This document shows, one piece after another, positions 26,101 to 41,100 of a DNA stretch of 64,000 nucleotides. A model generated the notes under the pieces. The model saw only the letters and a list, made by a program, of their open reading frames with translations, made no database searches and was not told the DNA's origin. The DNA lies in assembly GCA_022605955.1 (NCBI GenBank), contig JAKCOZ010000008.1:26971083-27035082 (forward strand). Direction: 5' to 3'. The stretch's first letter is position 1. Every line of letters starts with the position of its first letter. The DNA comes from Rallus limicola (taxonomy: Eukaryota > Chordata > Aves > Gruiformes > Rallidae). The translations under genes and the position numbers were made by a program.

Positions 26101-29100
26101 ATTACTGGGGGAAAAATCAGAGCTTCAGTTTTGGGAATGAAGGAATAACTCTAAGATAATACACCGCCTATTAAAACTTCACGTCTCTCTGACTTCACTG
26201 AACTTTTAAATCTGCACTTTCTATGTCCAATATCACCCGATGACAAATATTTTGCCTCCTCAATGATATTCTGTAATCAACATTGGGTCACAGATGCATT
26301 TTTACTTTAGGCAGATGAGACTTGTACTTAGCAAGAACAGATATATTCTTAAAAATAAATTGTGAGAGAGTTGTTATTTTCTTTTGTGACCAGTTCAGTC
26401 TGTGTAAGCAGTATCAGTATAGAAGGACTTACCAACTCAGATTCATCTTTTGTACAGCCACCATTTATATAGCACTGAAAATCTGCAGCTACGATTCTAC
26501 CATCATTCATGAATCCAACCTGTAATACAGCAACCAATGCTTAACTGGTCTTTTCTGCCATGTATTTCAAACTTCAAATAAAACAAAATAAATTAACATA
26601 CCATGAAATAATACTTTTTATTCAAACTCTGATCCTAACCTTGGCCTTAGAAATTCTGTGGCCCTTTATTCTTCCAGCAAAAGCAAATGTCAGGGGTATC
26701 TTTTTCTAAACTTGACTGTAATGCTAATAGTGCCTGAAAACATTGCCAGTGTCTTCAGCAAAATTAAGAAGGGGACTTTCCTTCATTCTTTTGCCAGGTG
26801 TCTGTAGAATACCTCAGGGGGAAAACAAACATCTTGGGTTGTTTTCTTCACTTTAACCCTAACACTACTATTGGTGATACCCAGTTAATAAGTAGCTGCA
26901 TGTAAACTAAATATAAGCCTTTTCCTTTTCTAAAAGCAAGGCTCGTAACAATTTTGAAGTTCATAGATGATGCAGCAAGAATCAATTTCCATTCCTTCTT
27001 TTCCATATCTTTACTTATATCTGCAACCTAAATCCTAGGATGGTGCTGGGTTAAGATTTCAGGAGTTTGATTTCTTGCTGCATCTTGTTAGTTGATATTA
27101 GGTTGATTTGCAGTAGAAGAAACTATTATCCAGTGAATGGGCAAAATATCTTCTCACTTACTTTGTATTTTCCAAAGAAAGGGTGCCGTCCACCAGTGAT
27201 TAACATATCCATATTTCTTTCGAGGGTAAAGCGAACTGGACGCCCAGTCCTAAAGTGAACATTAAAAAAATCCACTTTTACTACAGCATATTCATGCAGA
27301 TTGCAAATGACATTACATTTGCATGGCCAAACTCCTAGTGGTTGCAATAAATCAGTCCATTCTATATTTTAGTTAATATACCATGCCTGAGTTTAGACTG
27401 ATTCAGGGTTTTTTTCTTTTTTCTTTTTTTTTTTTTTTCTCCAGAAACAAAGTAGAGGAAATGTGCTTTTCAGCTTTTACTCTTTAGCTTCTCGACCAGA
27501 GATGGGAGGGAGATGCAATTTTTCTGAAGCATTCACTGGACATGCTTCAGATGAGTTATTCTTCAAAGAACTAAGGGGAGACCTCATTGTGCTCTGTGGA
27601 TTCCTGACAAGGGGAAGCAAAGGGGCAGGCCCCGATCTCATCTCTTTAGAGACCACTGATAGAACCTGAGAAACGGTACAAAGCTGAGCCAGGGGATGTT
27701 TAGGTTGGGTATTAGGAAGAGGATCTTTACAGAGAGGGTGGTCGGTCACTGGAACAGGCTCCCCAAGGAAGTGGTCACAGCACCGAGTTTGGCTGCACTA
27801 AAGAAGTGCCTGGATGATGAACTCAGTCACATGCTCTGACTTGCCTGGCCCTGTGTGGAGCAGGAGTTGGATTTGATGATCCTTGTGGGCCCCTTCCAAC
27901 TCAGGATATTCTGTAATTCTACGATTCTATGACATGCCAAGGAAGCCAGAGTAAAGGACAGCAGTGGCACGAAGGCCTGATGTGAGCACTCCTATGTATA
28001 AGGATAAAACCCACTTTCACTGAAAAGTTAGAGTGAAATTCAAGCCACTGTGCCTGGGAAAGGCCTGAATGGTTGAGATTTGTAGAGATCAGCCTTGAGA
28101 GAAACTGCCTCCATGCCTTTGTTTTGGCTCTTGGTAAGTATAAAACATTGCCAAAAGCACACAGCATTTTCAAGACTCTACCCAAGATTTACTACTAAAG
28201 AGATTAAAAAGATGATGATGTCAAGATAAAACCCCCAGGTAGGGTTCAGGACTAAAGTTCTCTTTAATTCAATCTTGTCATCTTTCATTTGTTTTCGTTA
28301 AATCACTCATTTGATTCAGTTAAATCAACTTACTTGTTGGCTGCCACTGCTGCAATTACAGCAAAGAGTGAAGGTTTAGTAACCTTCCCACCAAATGCTC
28401 CACCAACACGTTTCACATGGCACATAATTTTATTGGACTGGAGGTTTAAAGCTGAAGCGACTAATTCCTGCAAAAGTGAACATCCAGAATTTTACTGAGA
28501 AATTTACCCACCAAAGTACATTAAAAATGTCTATTTTTTGTGGCTAACCATATATTAAAAGCTAACAGGTTTAAGAATCCTGAGCAGAAAAACTAGAGTT
28601 GCTATGGAAACAAAAAAAAAAAAGATTTCAAACAAGTAAAGATGCAAATGAAAGGACAACCTAGTTTATAAAGAATAGTGGAACTGTAAAAGTAGCTCCA
28701 TAAACTAGTTTGATTATCTGATGCCAGATTTGATAATCTTTATATAGAATTGCAGGTTTCACCTGCGGCTGGAGATAAAGCATCCTCTAAAATATCAAAG
28801 TGAATGGAACAGAGAGATTGTTTACAGCACACCAGACTGTAAGCTAAAATACTGAAAAATCATTGCATTCTGAAAGTATCTCCTCTGACAGTGCTTACAG
28901 GGATGAAAATAGAATTTAACTTCTATGCTGACAGGGAAAGCTTAAAAAAATGCAAGCCAGTGATGAACTGCAAAAGCTAATCCTAAACATGTAGAAATTT
29001 ACATCTATTATTTGAAAGTGTTGTTTTCTATATGCCTACTATCCAATTTTGCTGTTAGTTAGGACCCGTTAACCTTTTTTTTTTCCCCACATAATTTCTC

Positions 29101-32100
29101 ATTGTTTGTATGTTGTTGTAATTTACATATTAATTTATCATTATTTATACAAGATTGTAACCCCATCATCATCAGTGTAAGGACTCATATGATCAATGCA
29201 ACTTGTCCCAATATGCTTTCTAAAGCTGAAGGCACTCATGGCTGGCAAAAAGTGGTTGGCCAGGATTGCACTGAGGATGCTTGCTGATTTCAGGAGGATT
29301 TGGCCAATATATCTGAAACAGAGTTAGTCTTTTCTCAACAAGATTACAGCCACATTATCTATCCAAGATACACTTTGTTCACCCCATAGTAATATGGCTG
29401 TTTTGTTTCTGCATCTTGTTGGATAATACAAATAGCACAAGACCTAGTGTTACACTTAGCTTCATCATTAGCAGTCAGGCCACTTACTTTCATAAAAACA
29501 TTAGTATCAATTAATCTGAATTAGGAACATTGTTAGGGCGTTTCAAGGGAAGCACAGAAAACCAAAAGCAACTCCTGGCCATGTAGTTCAGCTTCAAGGT
29601 CAGCTTTAAGGCAAGAAATGAGTATCATTCATACTTTGCTTTACCTGTACATCTGTTGCATGCTGAGTTGACACATACACATCCATTTCTTTATCCTCCA
29701 CTCTGGGAATAACAAGCACACTGTTTGTTTCCAAGTAAAAATGTTCCTGTCCTCCCATGTGCAATTCACCTGTTACGTATATAATTATAGGAAAATCTAA
29801 GCTAGGTTTCAAATGAATTGCAAGGAAATGTATCTTTGCCTATATATATGTGACAGGGGAAAAGAGTTTTGTCACAGAAGAAAAAGAGTTGTTAAAAAAT
29901 TTTTATTTCTTTGTTTATTATTTATTTCTTTCAAGTTTACACGTTTTGGGACCTATGTTTATTAAAAGGAAATTATTCAATCACCTAATCCTTGTATAGT
30001 TTGGGGTTTCCCCACACACACACACCTTTTCCAGGATAAGATTAGTACCACTTTAGTATCTTCTTTAGGAGGTTACAGCTCTTCTGCTACAACACGATTA
30101 TAATGTCTTCTGAATCATCCTGTGAGGGCAAGTACAGCTTTCCTTTTCCTCTTCCTTTCTTACCCCCCTTCCATCAGTATGTCCTCCAATTACACTTTTT
30201 TCTATCCATTTCTACCCAACACCTTACTTCTGTACCATTTTTCTTACGGAGAAGGAAGTCTCTCAGCACAGCATAAAAGCTAATTCTGTAAATTCTCTAT
30301 GTAATCTTAACTTTACACCATCCTTGGGTCTGGCAATACTTCTTAGCCGTTATTCCTGAAACACATGTTTATGCAGAAGTAGCAGGAATCAGAACGAAAG
30401 CCACTAGAGGGTGACATGACATTTCACAGGAAACAGTTGGGAAAAGTACAAAGGAGAGCAATAAAATAACCATCAGATGTCATGAACATACACGGAGCAG
30501 ATTGACAGAACCAGCGGGCTCAGCCCAGAAAAGAGAAGACAGACATGAATCTTCACATCCATAGAAGGCTGCTGCAAAGAGGAAGAGAATAGTCTGTGCT
30601 ATGTGCTCATATTAGAGGGAACAAGAAGCACAGTAGTACTTTAATTGCAGCAAATTGTGGAATTAATCCTTCTAATTATAGGAGTGGTGAAGCATTGGGA
30701 AAAAAATTGCCTGGGGAAACTGCTGTCTTCCTGCTTGGAGGTCTCCCAGAAAAACTTAGATAAATCAGCCCATTCTTTAAAACATGATACAGACAGAATT
30801 GATGGTGGAAAAACGAAAAGGGGCTGATGGCCTGCTACATTGCCTCCTGTGATCAAGCTGGTGTTAATTCATGTTAGTTAGTGTTCAGTGAGGAGGAAAA
30901 ACCCAAGCTGCAGAAATGTGGGAGTGATAACAGCAGAAGGTAAGTGTGATGATGTATGTTGTTAGAGGACAATCAGAAAGACACATGAGGAGGACATGAG
31001 TTGTCCAAGCATTTATAAGGAGCTAACTAAGAAATTTTAGAGCCGCATTCAAGTGTTAGAAACACAGAATTAGGGAAAGTATTAAAACTGGCCAAGCCAG
31101 TGTTAAAAGCATAGCTTGGTACCTTAATTTTAACAAGCCTTTTTACACTCTCCCACAAATTATTTTTACAAGCAAGTTGAAAAGCACAATCCAGATAAAA
31201 TCAGGGATACCGCTGACTGAAAACTGCACTCAGAAAGAAGTTTACAGGATTGGCTGTGAAGTTGCAAAGATGATGCATTAGTTATTAAAGCAATCATGGA
31301 GTAACATTAGCCCCAGAGAAGACTCTTCTATATAACTAATGTGTAAACTACAAATAAGATCAAACTATAAAGGGCTGCAAGCCCAGGTTCAGATTTGAAA
31401 GTGAGTTTTCTACATTGGGAAATGGTCTAAAGTGAATGGCATGAAGTTTGGTATGGGTAAGGGCTTTTGATAATGCTATTGAATAAGTTCTAAGCAGGAA
31501 TTACGGAGCAGCATAACTTGACTGGGTATCAACAACTGACAACACCACAATGACTCAAATTGCATTCTGTGATACTCATGTTATATAGCATTTTTTGGAG
31601 ACTCCACTTGGCATTGGTGAAACCTAATCCGAAATATTAGCATAGTGCAGTTGGATGTAGTAAAATTGGAATTAATGGAGAGGTGAGCAGTGACAATGCT
31701 AAAAGGTTAGCAGGCATGATTTATGGAGAAAAGATGAGAGGATTCTATTTAGAGGGTGAACCTTTAAAGTTTGCAGGAAGGGAGACTTAGATCAGATATT
31801 AGGAAAAGAAAGCATTCTGTTTTTAAGAACTAAACCCTAGTTTAGTTTAAACTAAACTATAATAGGAGCTTCTGGAATATTTTTTACTGATATTTCTCAA
31901 ACACAGGTCTGATACTTACGCACAGAATGTGCTCTGGGACCACTGGATCATGGTTACTATCTGAAGACAGTGAATTTGGTGACTGCAGGAGCAAGTATTC
32001 CAGATCAGTTTACTCTGATTTTGTTTCTGGAATTAGTCAAGCAGTTCAACTTATAATGGAGGAAGTGAAGCCAGCTAACACCCATAAAGAAAGCCTTATT

Positions 32101-35100
32101 TAGCTGTAATTTTGTTCTAAAATTAGGGCACTTCATTTTAGTTAGCTGAGTTCTCAAACAAGGAAATGGTAGGGTTTAGTCAACATGAGTTAGCAGATAT
32201 TAGCTAAGCTTCATTTAAACATGACTATTTCATCTCCATTCCTAATGACAGGTTAAAAATGAGTAACAGAGTAGGAGTTTTTGAGAAAAGCATAGAAATT
32301 TTAATTCAGGCAAAACCAGATTCTGGATTAGCATATACTCTTCTCCTTTGCCTGATGTACTGCATGCATGAACTACCTTCTACAATTTCATCAGCAGACT
32401 TGAATCCTTTCTCAATGTCTCCTTTTTCTATTTTCCTTTCTTCAGTAATGTATGAATTATGCTTTATTGCATCCTGCAGCAAGAACAAAATAAACATGTT
32501 AATTGTAATTCAGAAAGGCAAATGATTTTCATAGAGTAAAATCTTTCATCATCCATATGATCCTTCTTCAGATAGTGTCATGGTTTAGCCCCGGCCAGCA
32601 GCTAAATATCATGGGGGAGAGAATCAGAAGAGTAAAAGTGAGCAAACTTGTGGGTTGAGATAAAGACAGTTTAAGTAAAGCAGAAACTGCACACATGCAA
32701 GCAAAGCAAACCAAGGGATTAATTCACTGCCTGCCATCAGTGGGCAGGTGTTCAGCCATCTCCAGGAAAGCAGGGCTCCATCCCCTGCAATGGTTACTTG
32801 GAAAGACAAACACAGTAACGTTGAATGTCCCCTCCTTCCTTCTTTCTCCCCCAGCTAGGCATGATGCCATATAGTATGGGATATCCCTTTGGTCAACTGG
32901 GGTCAGCCCTCCCAGCTGTGTGCCCTCCCAACTCCTTGTGCACTCCCAGTCCACTTGCTGGTGGGGTGGTGGGAGAAGCAGAAATGGCCTTTGTCTCTGT
33001 GTAAGCGCTCCTCAGCAGTAACAAAAACATCTCTGTGTTATCATCAACACTGTTTTCAGCACAAATCCAAAATGTTGTTCCATACCAGCTACTGTGAAGG
33101 AAATAATTATAACCCAGTCAAAACCAGCACAGATAGAGATGGTTGTAGCTAAGTGTTAGAAAGACCAGGGTAGTCACGGATAGTCATTCCCCTTCCACCA
33201 AAGAGAGCAGCTTTTTTTTTCTTCATTTTTTGTAGTTCATATTGTTCTCTTCTAGATCAGAAACACTAATCATCTGTTTATGGCATTCAGAGCTGTTGAA
33301 AATATTTCAGAAACAGATTTCTTGCTACTGAAAACCTGCCAGACTTGAAAATTTTCAGAACATGAACACTATGCTCTCAAATTTAATTCAGTACTCAGCA
33401 ACCCCTGTGAGGAATTTGGTTCCTGGAGGCATGGAATTGTTCACTTAAACTTTCTGATTATTCTTTAGCAATTTTGTCCTAGATCTACAGTATCTATCTC
33501 TGACATACTACATGCTGTGTGAACAGGTACCTAATAAGATTTTTTTTTTCCTGTTTCTCAAAGCAAAATTTTGGAAGCCATTTAAAAGCTTTTTACACTT
33601 CATCCTCAGATCTCATACAAAAAAAAAAAAAAATCCAAAGCCTGGAAAAGCTCTAAACAAGGAGGTAAATAGTGAGTGAGGTGATGTATGAGCTCTGTCA
33701 GACAAGAAAGAAGAGACAGATTTTTACCTCAATGGTCAGAACTGGCTCCAGATCTTCATACACTATCTTCACCTTTTCAGCTCCACACTTTGCCTGAGTC
33801 AGTGACTCTGCAACCACAGCACAGATTATCTGACCAACACAAATCACCTGTAACACACCATAAATAACCAAAGGAAAAAGCGGTTAAATTCCTGTACAGA
33901 GTGTTTTGTAGAAATAAATTCTGCTAAAATGCTATTTGTATATTGTTTCTCTAAGAATAATCTCGCAGTGCAGACTTACCTTCATTAGATGGTAAATCTA
34001 CTAGCATCTTTCATCTGTTGCAACATTTCTGGCATTAGAAATGCTGCTTACATGAGCATTTTCTTCATGTTCATCCTGACATGACCAGCTGCTGTGCCAA
34101 GTAAAATCCCACCTGGCACAGACTGCTTTCCTTGTGTGTACTCAGAAAGGAAGGAAACTTAGCCACGAAGGACCAGAGAGGTAAAAGCAACACATTATTT
34201 CTGCTCCACTGCAAATACCACACAACAGTGTCAATTGTGACTGAGACAGCCTGAGGCTGGGGAAATTCTGTATGGTCATGCTGGCTGCATGGATCCTATA
34301 AATTTCTTAGCTCTATTGATGCTCAACAGAAAAAAAAAGTGGTCTTCAATTGTCAGCCTAGTATATAATCTGGCAATTAATTCATATCAGTTCCAACTGG
34401 GTAATTCTTACTTTGTCTCATCTTTGAATATCTCAAATCCCATGGCTGTTTCATTCTTTCTCAGAATCCATGACAATCAGACCTTAAGGAGACATGGCTG
34501 ATTCATTTAAATCCCACGTTATTTAAGGGAGCTTTTCCTTTCTCTCACACTGGGAAATGGTACTTCTGTTCAGCCCAGCCTGCATGGCACTGCATTAACA
34601 ACTCTTGTACTTATTTTAACTTCATTGCAGCAAGATGATACTTGCAAACTCCTTTTCCTTTTCTTTAAATAACTGAAACTAAAAGTCCAGACAGTCCTCC
34701 AAAAGCAACAAATACCTTATCTTCTGCGTATGCTTGTTCATCCTTGCCATTTTTCCCTGGAACATCTCTTGCTGTCACTACATCAACCACTCCTGGCACC
34801 TGAAGGGCTTCTGATGCATCGATTGATCTGGAAAGTAAAGCATGCACATAAAGGAGTAAAGGAGTACAGGACACAGTACAAATATTTCTAGTACAATTAA
34901 TTTAGTGAACTTCAGGACAGAAACATAATCCACTTGCTAACCTCACCACAGACACCCACATAGAGAAAAAAGCAGAAAAGTGTTGATTAGCATACTGAGA
35001 CAAAAAAAATAAAGGGACAGCATGAGCATCTGTGTGTGCATTGCACTGAACAGCTCTTTAAATTCTAGTTCCAGTACATACAAAATCTAAGAATACATTT

Positions 35101-38100
35101 TCTTTCAATATTTTTTGTACTAAAAGGGGTGAAAGCATTAATATGGACTTTTCTGTCTATGCCTGACACTACATAAAGCACACAGTAAACAAATTCTTAC
35201 CTCATTTGTAATGCATACCTGATAATAAGGCCAAATCAGAAAGTAAGAATAGAAAATACCCACTAACATACTTAAATGCATAGCATTTTTCTTACTTACA
35301 TAATCTTTGCATGGGCTTTAATACTGGTGACCACAGCCAGTGAAAGCTCTCCATCCACTGGACGGATGTCATCAATGTAAACTGCTTCACCAGTGGCATG
35401 CTTAACACCAGACTGGTGCATGATGGGACGGCCCACAGGATCTTGTGGAGACTGTCCCGGGTCAACATCCTGCAGAACAGGAACATGTTATCTTCAAGCC
35501 AGAAGAGTAATTATAGAAAGCTTTACTTTAAAACATTTTCTGAGGTATTTTATGATCATTAACTCTACGTGAAAACCATTTAGATTTTATGACAGTATTT
35601 ATGGGACACCTTATAAAGGGCTAATTCCTCTTTTAGAATTTGTGCCATTATTGGCACCAAGGTACCCTGACAGAGGTCTGAGAAATGTACTGTGTTAGAC
35701 ACCATTCACATTTGCTATAAATCTGCTATAAATTTTTCTTCTGCAGAAAAATTGCACTAAATAAATAGGAAAAAAAAATGAAGAAAGGGAGAAGTAAAAG
35801 GGAAAAAATGAGACAGTGGAACCATAGTAGACAAAGAAGATCTAAAGCCTTCTGGATGTTATAGCTAGCCTGTCTGCTGGGTTAATGCTGCTTCTGACAG
35901 CATCTTTGTGCAAGCCACTTTTAAAGACTTCAGCATCACCACTGCTTCAAACAATCATATTTCATATTGTTTACTGCAGAGAAAACACATCTGAAATATT
36001 TTAATTCCTTCTTTCCATCTTCCTAATAAGATAGGTAAATTGATACTCTGGTCAGTGATGACTAGACTAAGAAATGGTTTCATCCAGGTTTTTGCTAATT
36101 AAATTCCCATCGACAATCACCTCTATTACTCTATTAGTTCAGAGACAGCCTGCAAGTGAAAGCATTTCAGAAATAATGGACATACAGCTTTGGTGCTCTC
36201 TGCTATTGAACTGCTGATAATTCATATTAACTGAAACTATTACCAGGGACAGTGAAAATCTTCCAATATTTATGTTTTGCTAGGGCTTTCACTGAGTAAA
36301 GAGTTCTCTGTAAAACAGATCTTTGTCTCTTAAAGAAGACTAAAACAAATTCTTGGCTGATTTTTTTTTGGTGGAAAACTGATAAACAGCAGAAGTTTGA
36401 TTTTAAAAGTTTTTAAATTTTGCAACAACGCAGAATTTATTGAGTCAACTTCAATATTTAAAAAATTTAAATCTACTGAACGAACGTTTTCACATGCCAG
36501 CTATCTCCTTCTTCATCTGTAGCTTTGCAGATAAATCTTTAAGGCTTGAACAGTCACGGAGATGCCGCACTAGTTATGCCCTTTGTACTGCGGCCCACTG
36601 GATAGTTAAAATTGTGCTGAGCTCTTGCATAGCTGAAAGCTGTGCCTCTGTTTCAGCTGTGTCACAATAGCCTGATGTTGCACAACACCTTGAGGGCAAG
36701 GAGTGTGTCTGCACCCTGAGACTCCAGGAAATGTATAAAACAATACAAGATTTCCCACTGAGTCAACTGTTTCAGCAGCTTCACAATACAGCTAATGGAC
36801 ACTCAGGAATGAAAAGTTAGCATGGTGAAATACTCATTAAAATAGTGGGTCTGTGGTAGTTCCAGCTACAAACGCACCTCACCTGATAGATTTGGACACC
36901 CTGGGGAACACCACTTTGTAGCATTCCCAAAGCGCTCATCTTCTCCGACGAGAGCTCAGCATGCCTGAAGGGATACTACAAGGAAAGTGATGTCAGAGCA
37001 ATATTGTCAGACCCTTATTACTAACCCAAAACCTTTCCTCTCATATATTTTGAGGTAAAGCCTAGCTCCTTTAGCCTTTCCTCTAATTCCCAAATCCTTA
37101 AAAAAGCAGAGTCTTCCTGCAACCTGTATGCTCGTGTAGGTATGCAATTCTTATCCAGTCCTTACCATCTGATGTAAACCATGTAACACTTCCAGGTAAA
37201 ATCTGAAAAGAAAGCTGATAAGCAGAGTTCTTCTATATTCTACTTTTCCACCCACAGCTGATGGGGGAAGAGAAATTTCCTCCAGCACCAGCCTGCAAGC
37301 TTCATTCAGCATCTGATCATCCCATTGCCTGGTAGAAAAGCAGAAACATGAACACACACTTTATAAAAAATCAGGCAGCTAAAGCTAATGCAAAGCACAT
37401 GGGAGGTGCTAAGTGAATCAGCACAAGTTATATCAAGAAATAGCTGGTGAGGACAAATACAGATTGAAAGAGGCTGATGATGGGATCTGAACTGGCAGAA
37501 TCAAGCAGACCCAACGCGTTACACCATGACGCCAGCATTTGGCTTAAATACATTAAGATATTCAGTACCTTCCTATGAGCTTCTCACAGGACTTTCTTGC
37601 ACTGAGTGTCGTTGAGCCAATGCCTCCATATAAAATATTCAGATCTACAATGCTGTCTGTGCCTGGTCTGAAGAGGACTCGCATTCCAGAATTCACTATG
37701 GAAAAAGCATTTTTCTGACTTTCAGCCTGTCTGAAGGCTGAAATAAAGTCATCCTAATGAGAAAAAAAGAGAGGAAAAATTCCATCAATGGCAGAAATTG
37801 ATTGGAAGAAAACAAATATATTCTTGTATTTTAGGTATTTCCATTGTCCAAAGAAAGCAACATTTTAAAAGAACATTTACTAGAATTACTGTTAAACTTT
37901 TTATTTTTCTTGAAGTACAAAGCTAATCACAGACAAGCGTACTAAGAGGGGACATTATTTGAGGTTATCTATACCTAAGAAAACGTAACAAATCTTACAT
38001 TTTATCAGGGGTTTAATGACTTCAGAGTGCTGGAAAAGCAGTCCAGGTATAAGCCACTTCATGTATGGTTGGTATGTTCTTTAAATTGAATTACAGCTTA

Positions 38101-41100
38101 GATAATTGTGGTTTCTTCCTCCGGACATGGAGGTTGCACTGTGCTAAAGAACCTGATCCTGTGAAGATTTTACATTTAGAGATTCTACATTTTATGCTAC
38201 AGTAATGACAGTGATAGAGGAAGGCACTAGAAACAGCTGGGCTTTGTATTGTTAAGAAATATTTGTTCTGGAAACAAATCCATTTATTTTAAAAGAAAAC
38301 GTAATACCAATTCTGTTTGTGATCAGACACAGATGAGTCCTTTGAAGAAAGGGTATTAAGTGCCCTTTCTGTAGCCCCCAGATTCAGTCAGCAACTGAAT
38401 TTTTAAAGTTGGGGTTGGCAGGTTAGATCTGTCACTATGAGTATGTGATACTCTCATGACAAATGCAAAACTCGGGATTAGGTGTTGAACAGTGAGTCTT
38501 GTCAGAGGTGGAAAATCATCTCAACAGGATTTACATTGCTTCACTGAAGCAACATTCACAGCAGGCTACCCAAAACCAAAAGCCAGCAGTTGACAGGAAC
38601 AAGAGGGAGAACTGACAGCCAGATTTCCATCTACAGTTTGTATTGACAAGTCTTACCAAAAAAATGTGCATGTGCCTTTTAATTGTGTTAGCAGAGGTAA
38701 TCAAAAAGGCAATTTGGCTTGAAAATGTTAATTCAGCATGGTGTTAATTTCCTGTGGTGAGGCTGTTTAATCTCACATATTATTGATGTGATGGCTGACA
38801 GATAATTTTCCTGCACTTTGAAGTGACCTTTTGAGTCTGCCAGAAGTGCTGTTGTTGCTGTTGTCTTTTGTTCATTTTGTTTTCTCCACTTCTGCTTATC
38901 TTAAAGGCAACTCTCACCCTCTGAAGGCAAGACTCTGAAATACTCTCACAACTTGGCATGGGATAAAGCAGGTTGGGATTTTTTTCCTTTTACTTTGTGG
39001 AGGGAACTAAGGAATTCCTCTTTACTTTTATCTTTCAAGCTGTTTGTCTCTCAAATCATTACTAAGGCTTAAAGTTTCTGAGCAGTAGAAGCTCTGTTGC
39101 TGCTGCCAACACATCATGCTTTTGCAGTCTTTAAGGTCATAGGGGTCTTGTTTTTAATGGGAAACCTGCCTCTCATGGGTAGAATTACTCCTTCAGTGTG
39201 AGGCCACATATGTTTAGATGATATGCTGCAGCTTTTCTGGGGACTGACCCTCTGGTGCCAAGGTTGGCAGAGACTCCTGTGGTAACTCCATCATTGACTT
39301 CAGTCACAATATATTAGCTTGTAGTTGGGTCTTCTTGCCCTGTACACTAAGAGGCCCAAAGAAGTAGAAGATGATGGTCATCTGGAAGAAGTGAGAGAGC
39401 TGATAGAGGGATGCTGGAGCTTTCCCTTAGCTACTTCCAAAGCAGTGGTAACCTACATACTTCAATGCCTGCTGAAGATAATGGAAATACCCCTCAAAAC
39501 TGCTCTGGTACCTAAATGAAACCTCTGAGACACTGGGGTCTTACCTTCATAGAATACGGGATGAGAACAGAAACAATGACCTCCTTGGGCTTTATGTCTG
39601 CATGCTCACAGCCAGCAAGAAACTGATCATTTAAAATAATCTGTCGTTTACCATCTGTTAGAGGAAACCATGGTCTGTTATTGTTATGTGGAGCAAGAGG
39701 GAAATACTTCTGCATTGCATATTCAATTTTCATTGAATCTGTGCAAAAGAATGTATTATGGCCAATGTACTCTTAATACAGTCAGCTCCATTCAGGAGTC
39801 AAAAGTCCAGTCTTTATTATACATGTTAAATGCAATATATTTCGCTATTGAATACTATAGTCCCCCATGATACATAACACACTAGTATTTTATACTTTGT
39901 AGAAAATACATGTCTACAAATGCTAATATTCAGAAAGCATTGATTTGTTTGAATGTGGCTATTCTGTTTCTGAAAAAAAGATCTTAGACTATTACATCAT
40001 TAAAGCAAGTATGCTTTGAGGAAATTATCAAATATTGCCATGAGACAGACAATCAGCCCTGTACATCTTTAGTTCAAAGACAGTAACAATTGTTACCAAG
40101 ATGCTCCAAAGTATCCACAAGTTCTGTGTGACAAGGGTGGGACTTGATTGGGTTTGATTACTGGAAGTGTTACTTAAACATGATGAACATGTATACACAC
40201 ACACATACACACACACAAATGCACAACAGTGACTTCAAGAGAAGTTTCTAAGTGCATGGCCCTGGAAAGTGAACACAAGTTTTTCTTAAAATGAGACAGA
40301 CACAATCAATAAAACCAAACAGCAGTGGAATTACAAGACAAAGCTAACCTTTCTGATAAATGGAGCAATATAGCCAAAGGCAGTGGAGAAAGCAGACTTT
40401 TCTACCTGTTAGGCCTGCTCACTTCACTTTTAGGAGATTGCTTAATGATGTTTCATTTTGCCTTGTGAAGTTTTCTACTGGCAGAGATCTTTTGCCAGTT
40501 AAACTGACAGGCAAATACCAAGATAATGCTGTTCTCCATTCAGCAACACGTACCATTCTAATTCATCTAGGAGATGCACAGTAGTGTTTCATGTGAAAAG
40601 TCACGTATAAGCCACATTCTCTGCTTCAGTGTTCTGCCCATCCAGCAAAGATATTTGGCAGGGAGTGCAAAGCTTACCTTCTGATGCCAAGTTGAGGACA
40701 GATTTGCCAACTGATAAGACTGGGTTCAAGTCCCAGGTTGATCCCCTACTTACAATGTGTCCACCTAAAGACTGTAACAAACAAGGAAGTTATTTTTAGG
40801 TTTTCCCTTCTTCCAGTGGAACAGAGATCTGTATCATAACCTCATTTTCTACACTTAAAAGGCTCGTCGGAAGAACTTTTTTCCATCTGGTTTTCTTCAA
40901 TCTTAACTGAAGTTCTACATCTGTACTTTTTAATGTGATCTATTGTTCCCTTTGTTTTGTCTCATATCATCTCTGTTGTGAGAGACCAGGTTTACTTTTC
41001 TGCCCCCCTGGTAAGAGACGGCCACTCAATTAAAGGATGAAATACAAGGTATTGAGGTAAGGGAAAAGTGGGGATAAGATCAGAGATGCCTTATGGATAA

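Noticed and set aside
39325..39519. Plus-strand 64-codon frame in AOX2 intron 13
   Set aside because: No recognisable similarity and antisense inside an intron; most likely chance.
40193..40227. CA-rich repeats here and near 30,010, 41,800 and 12,050 as possible special elements
   Set aside because: Short ordinary CA/TA microsatellites of the kind common in vertebrate introns.
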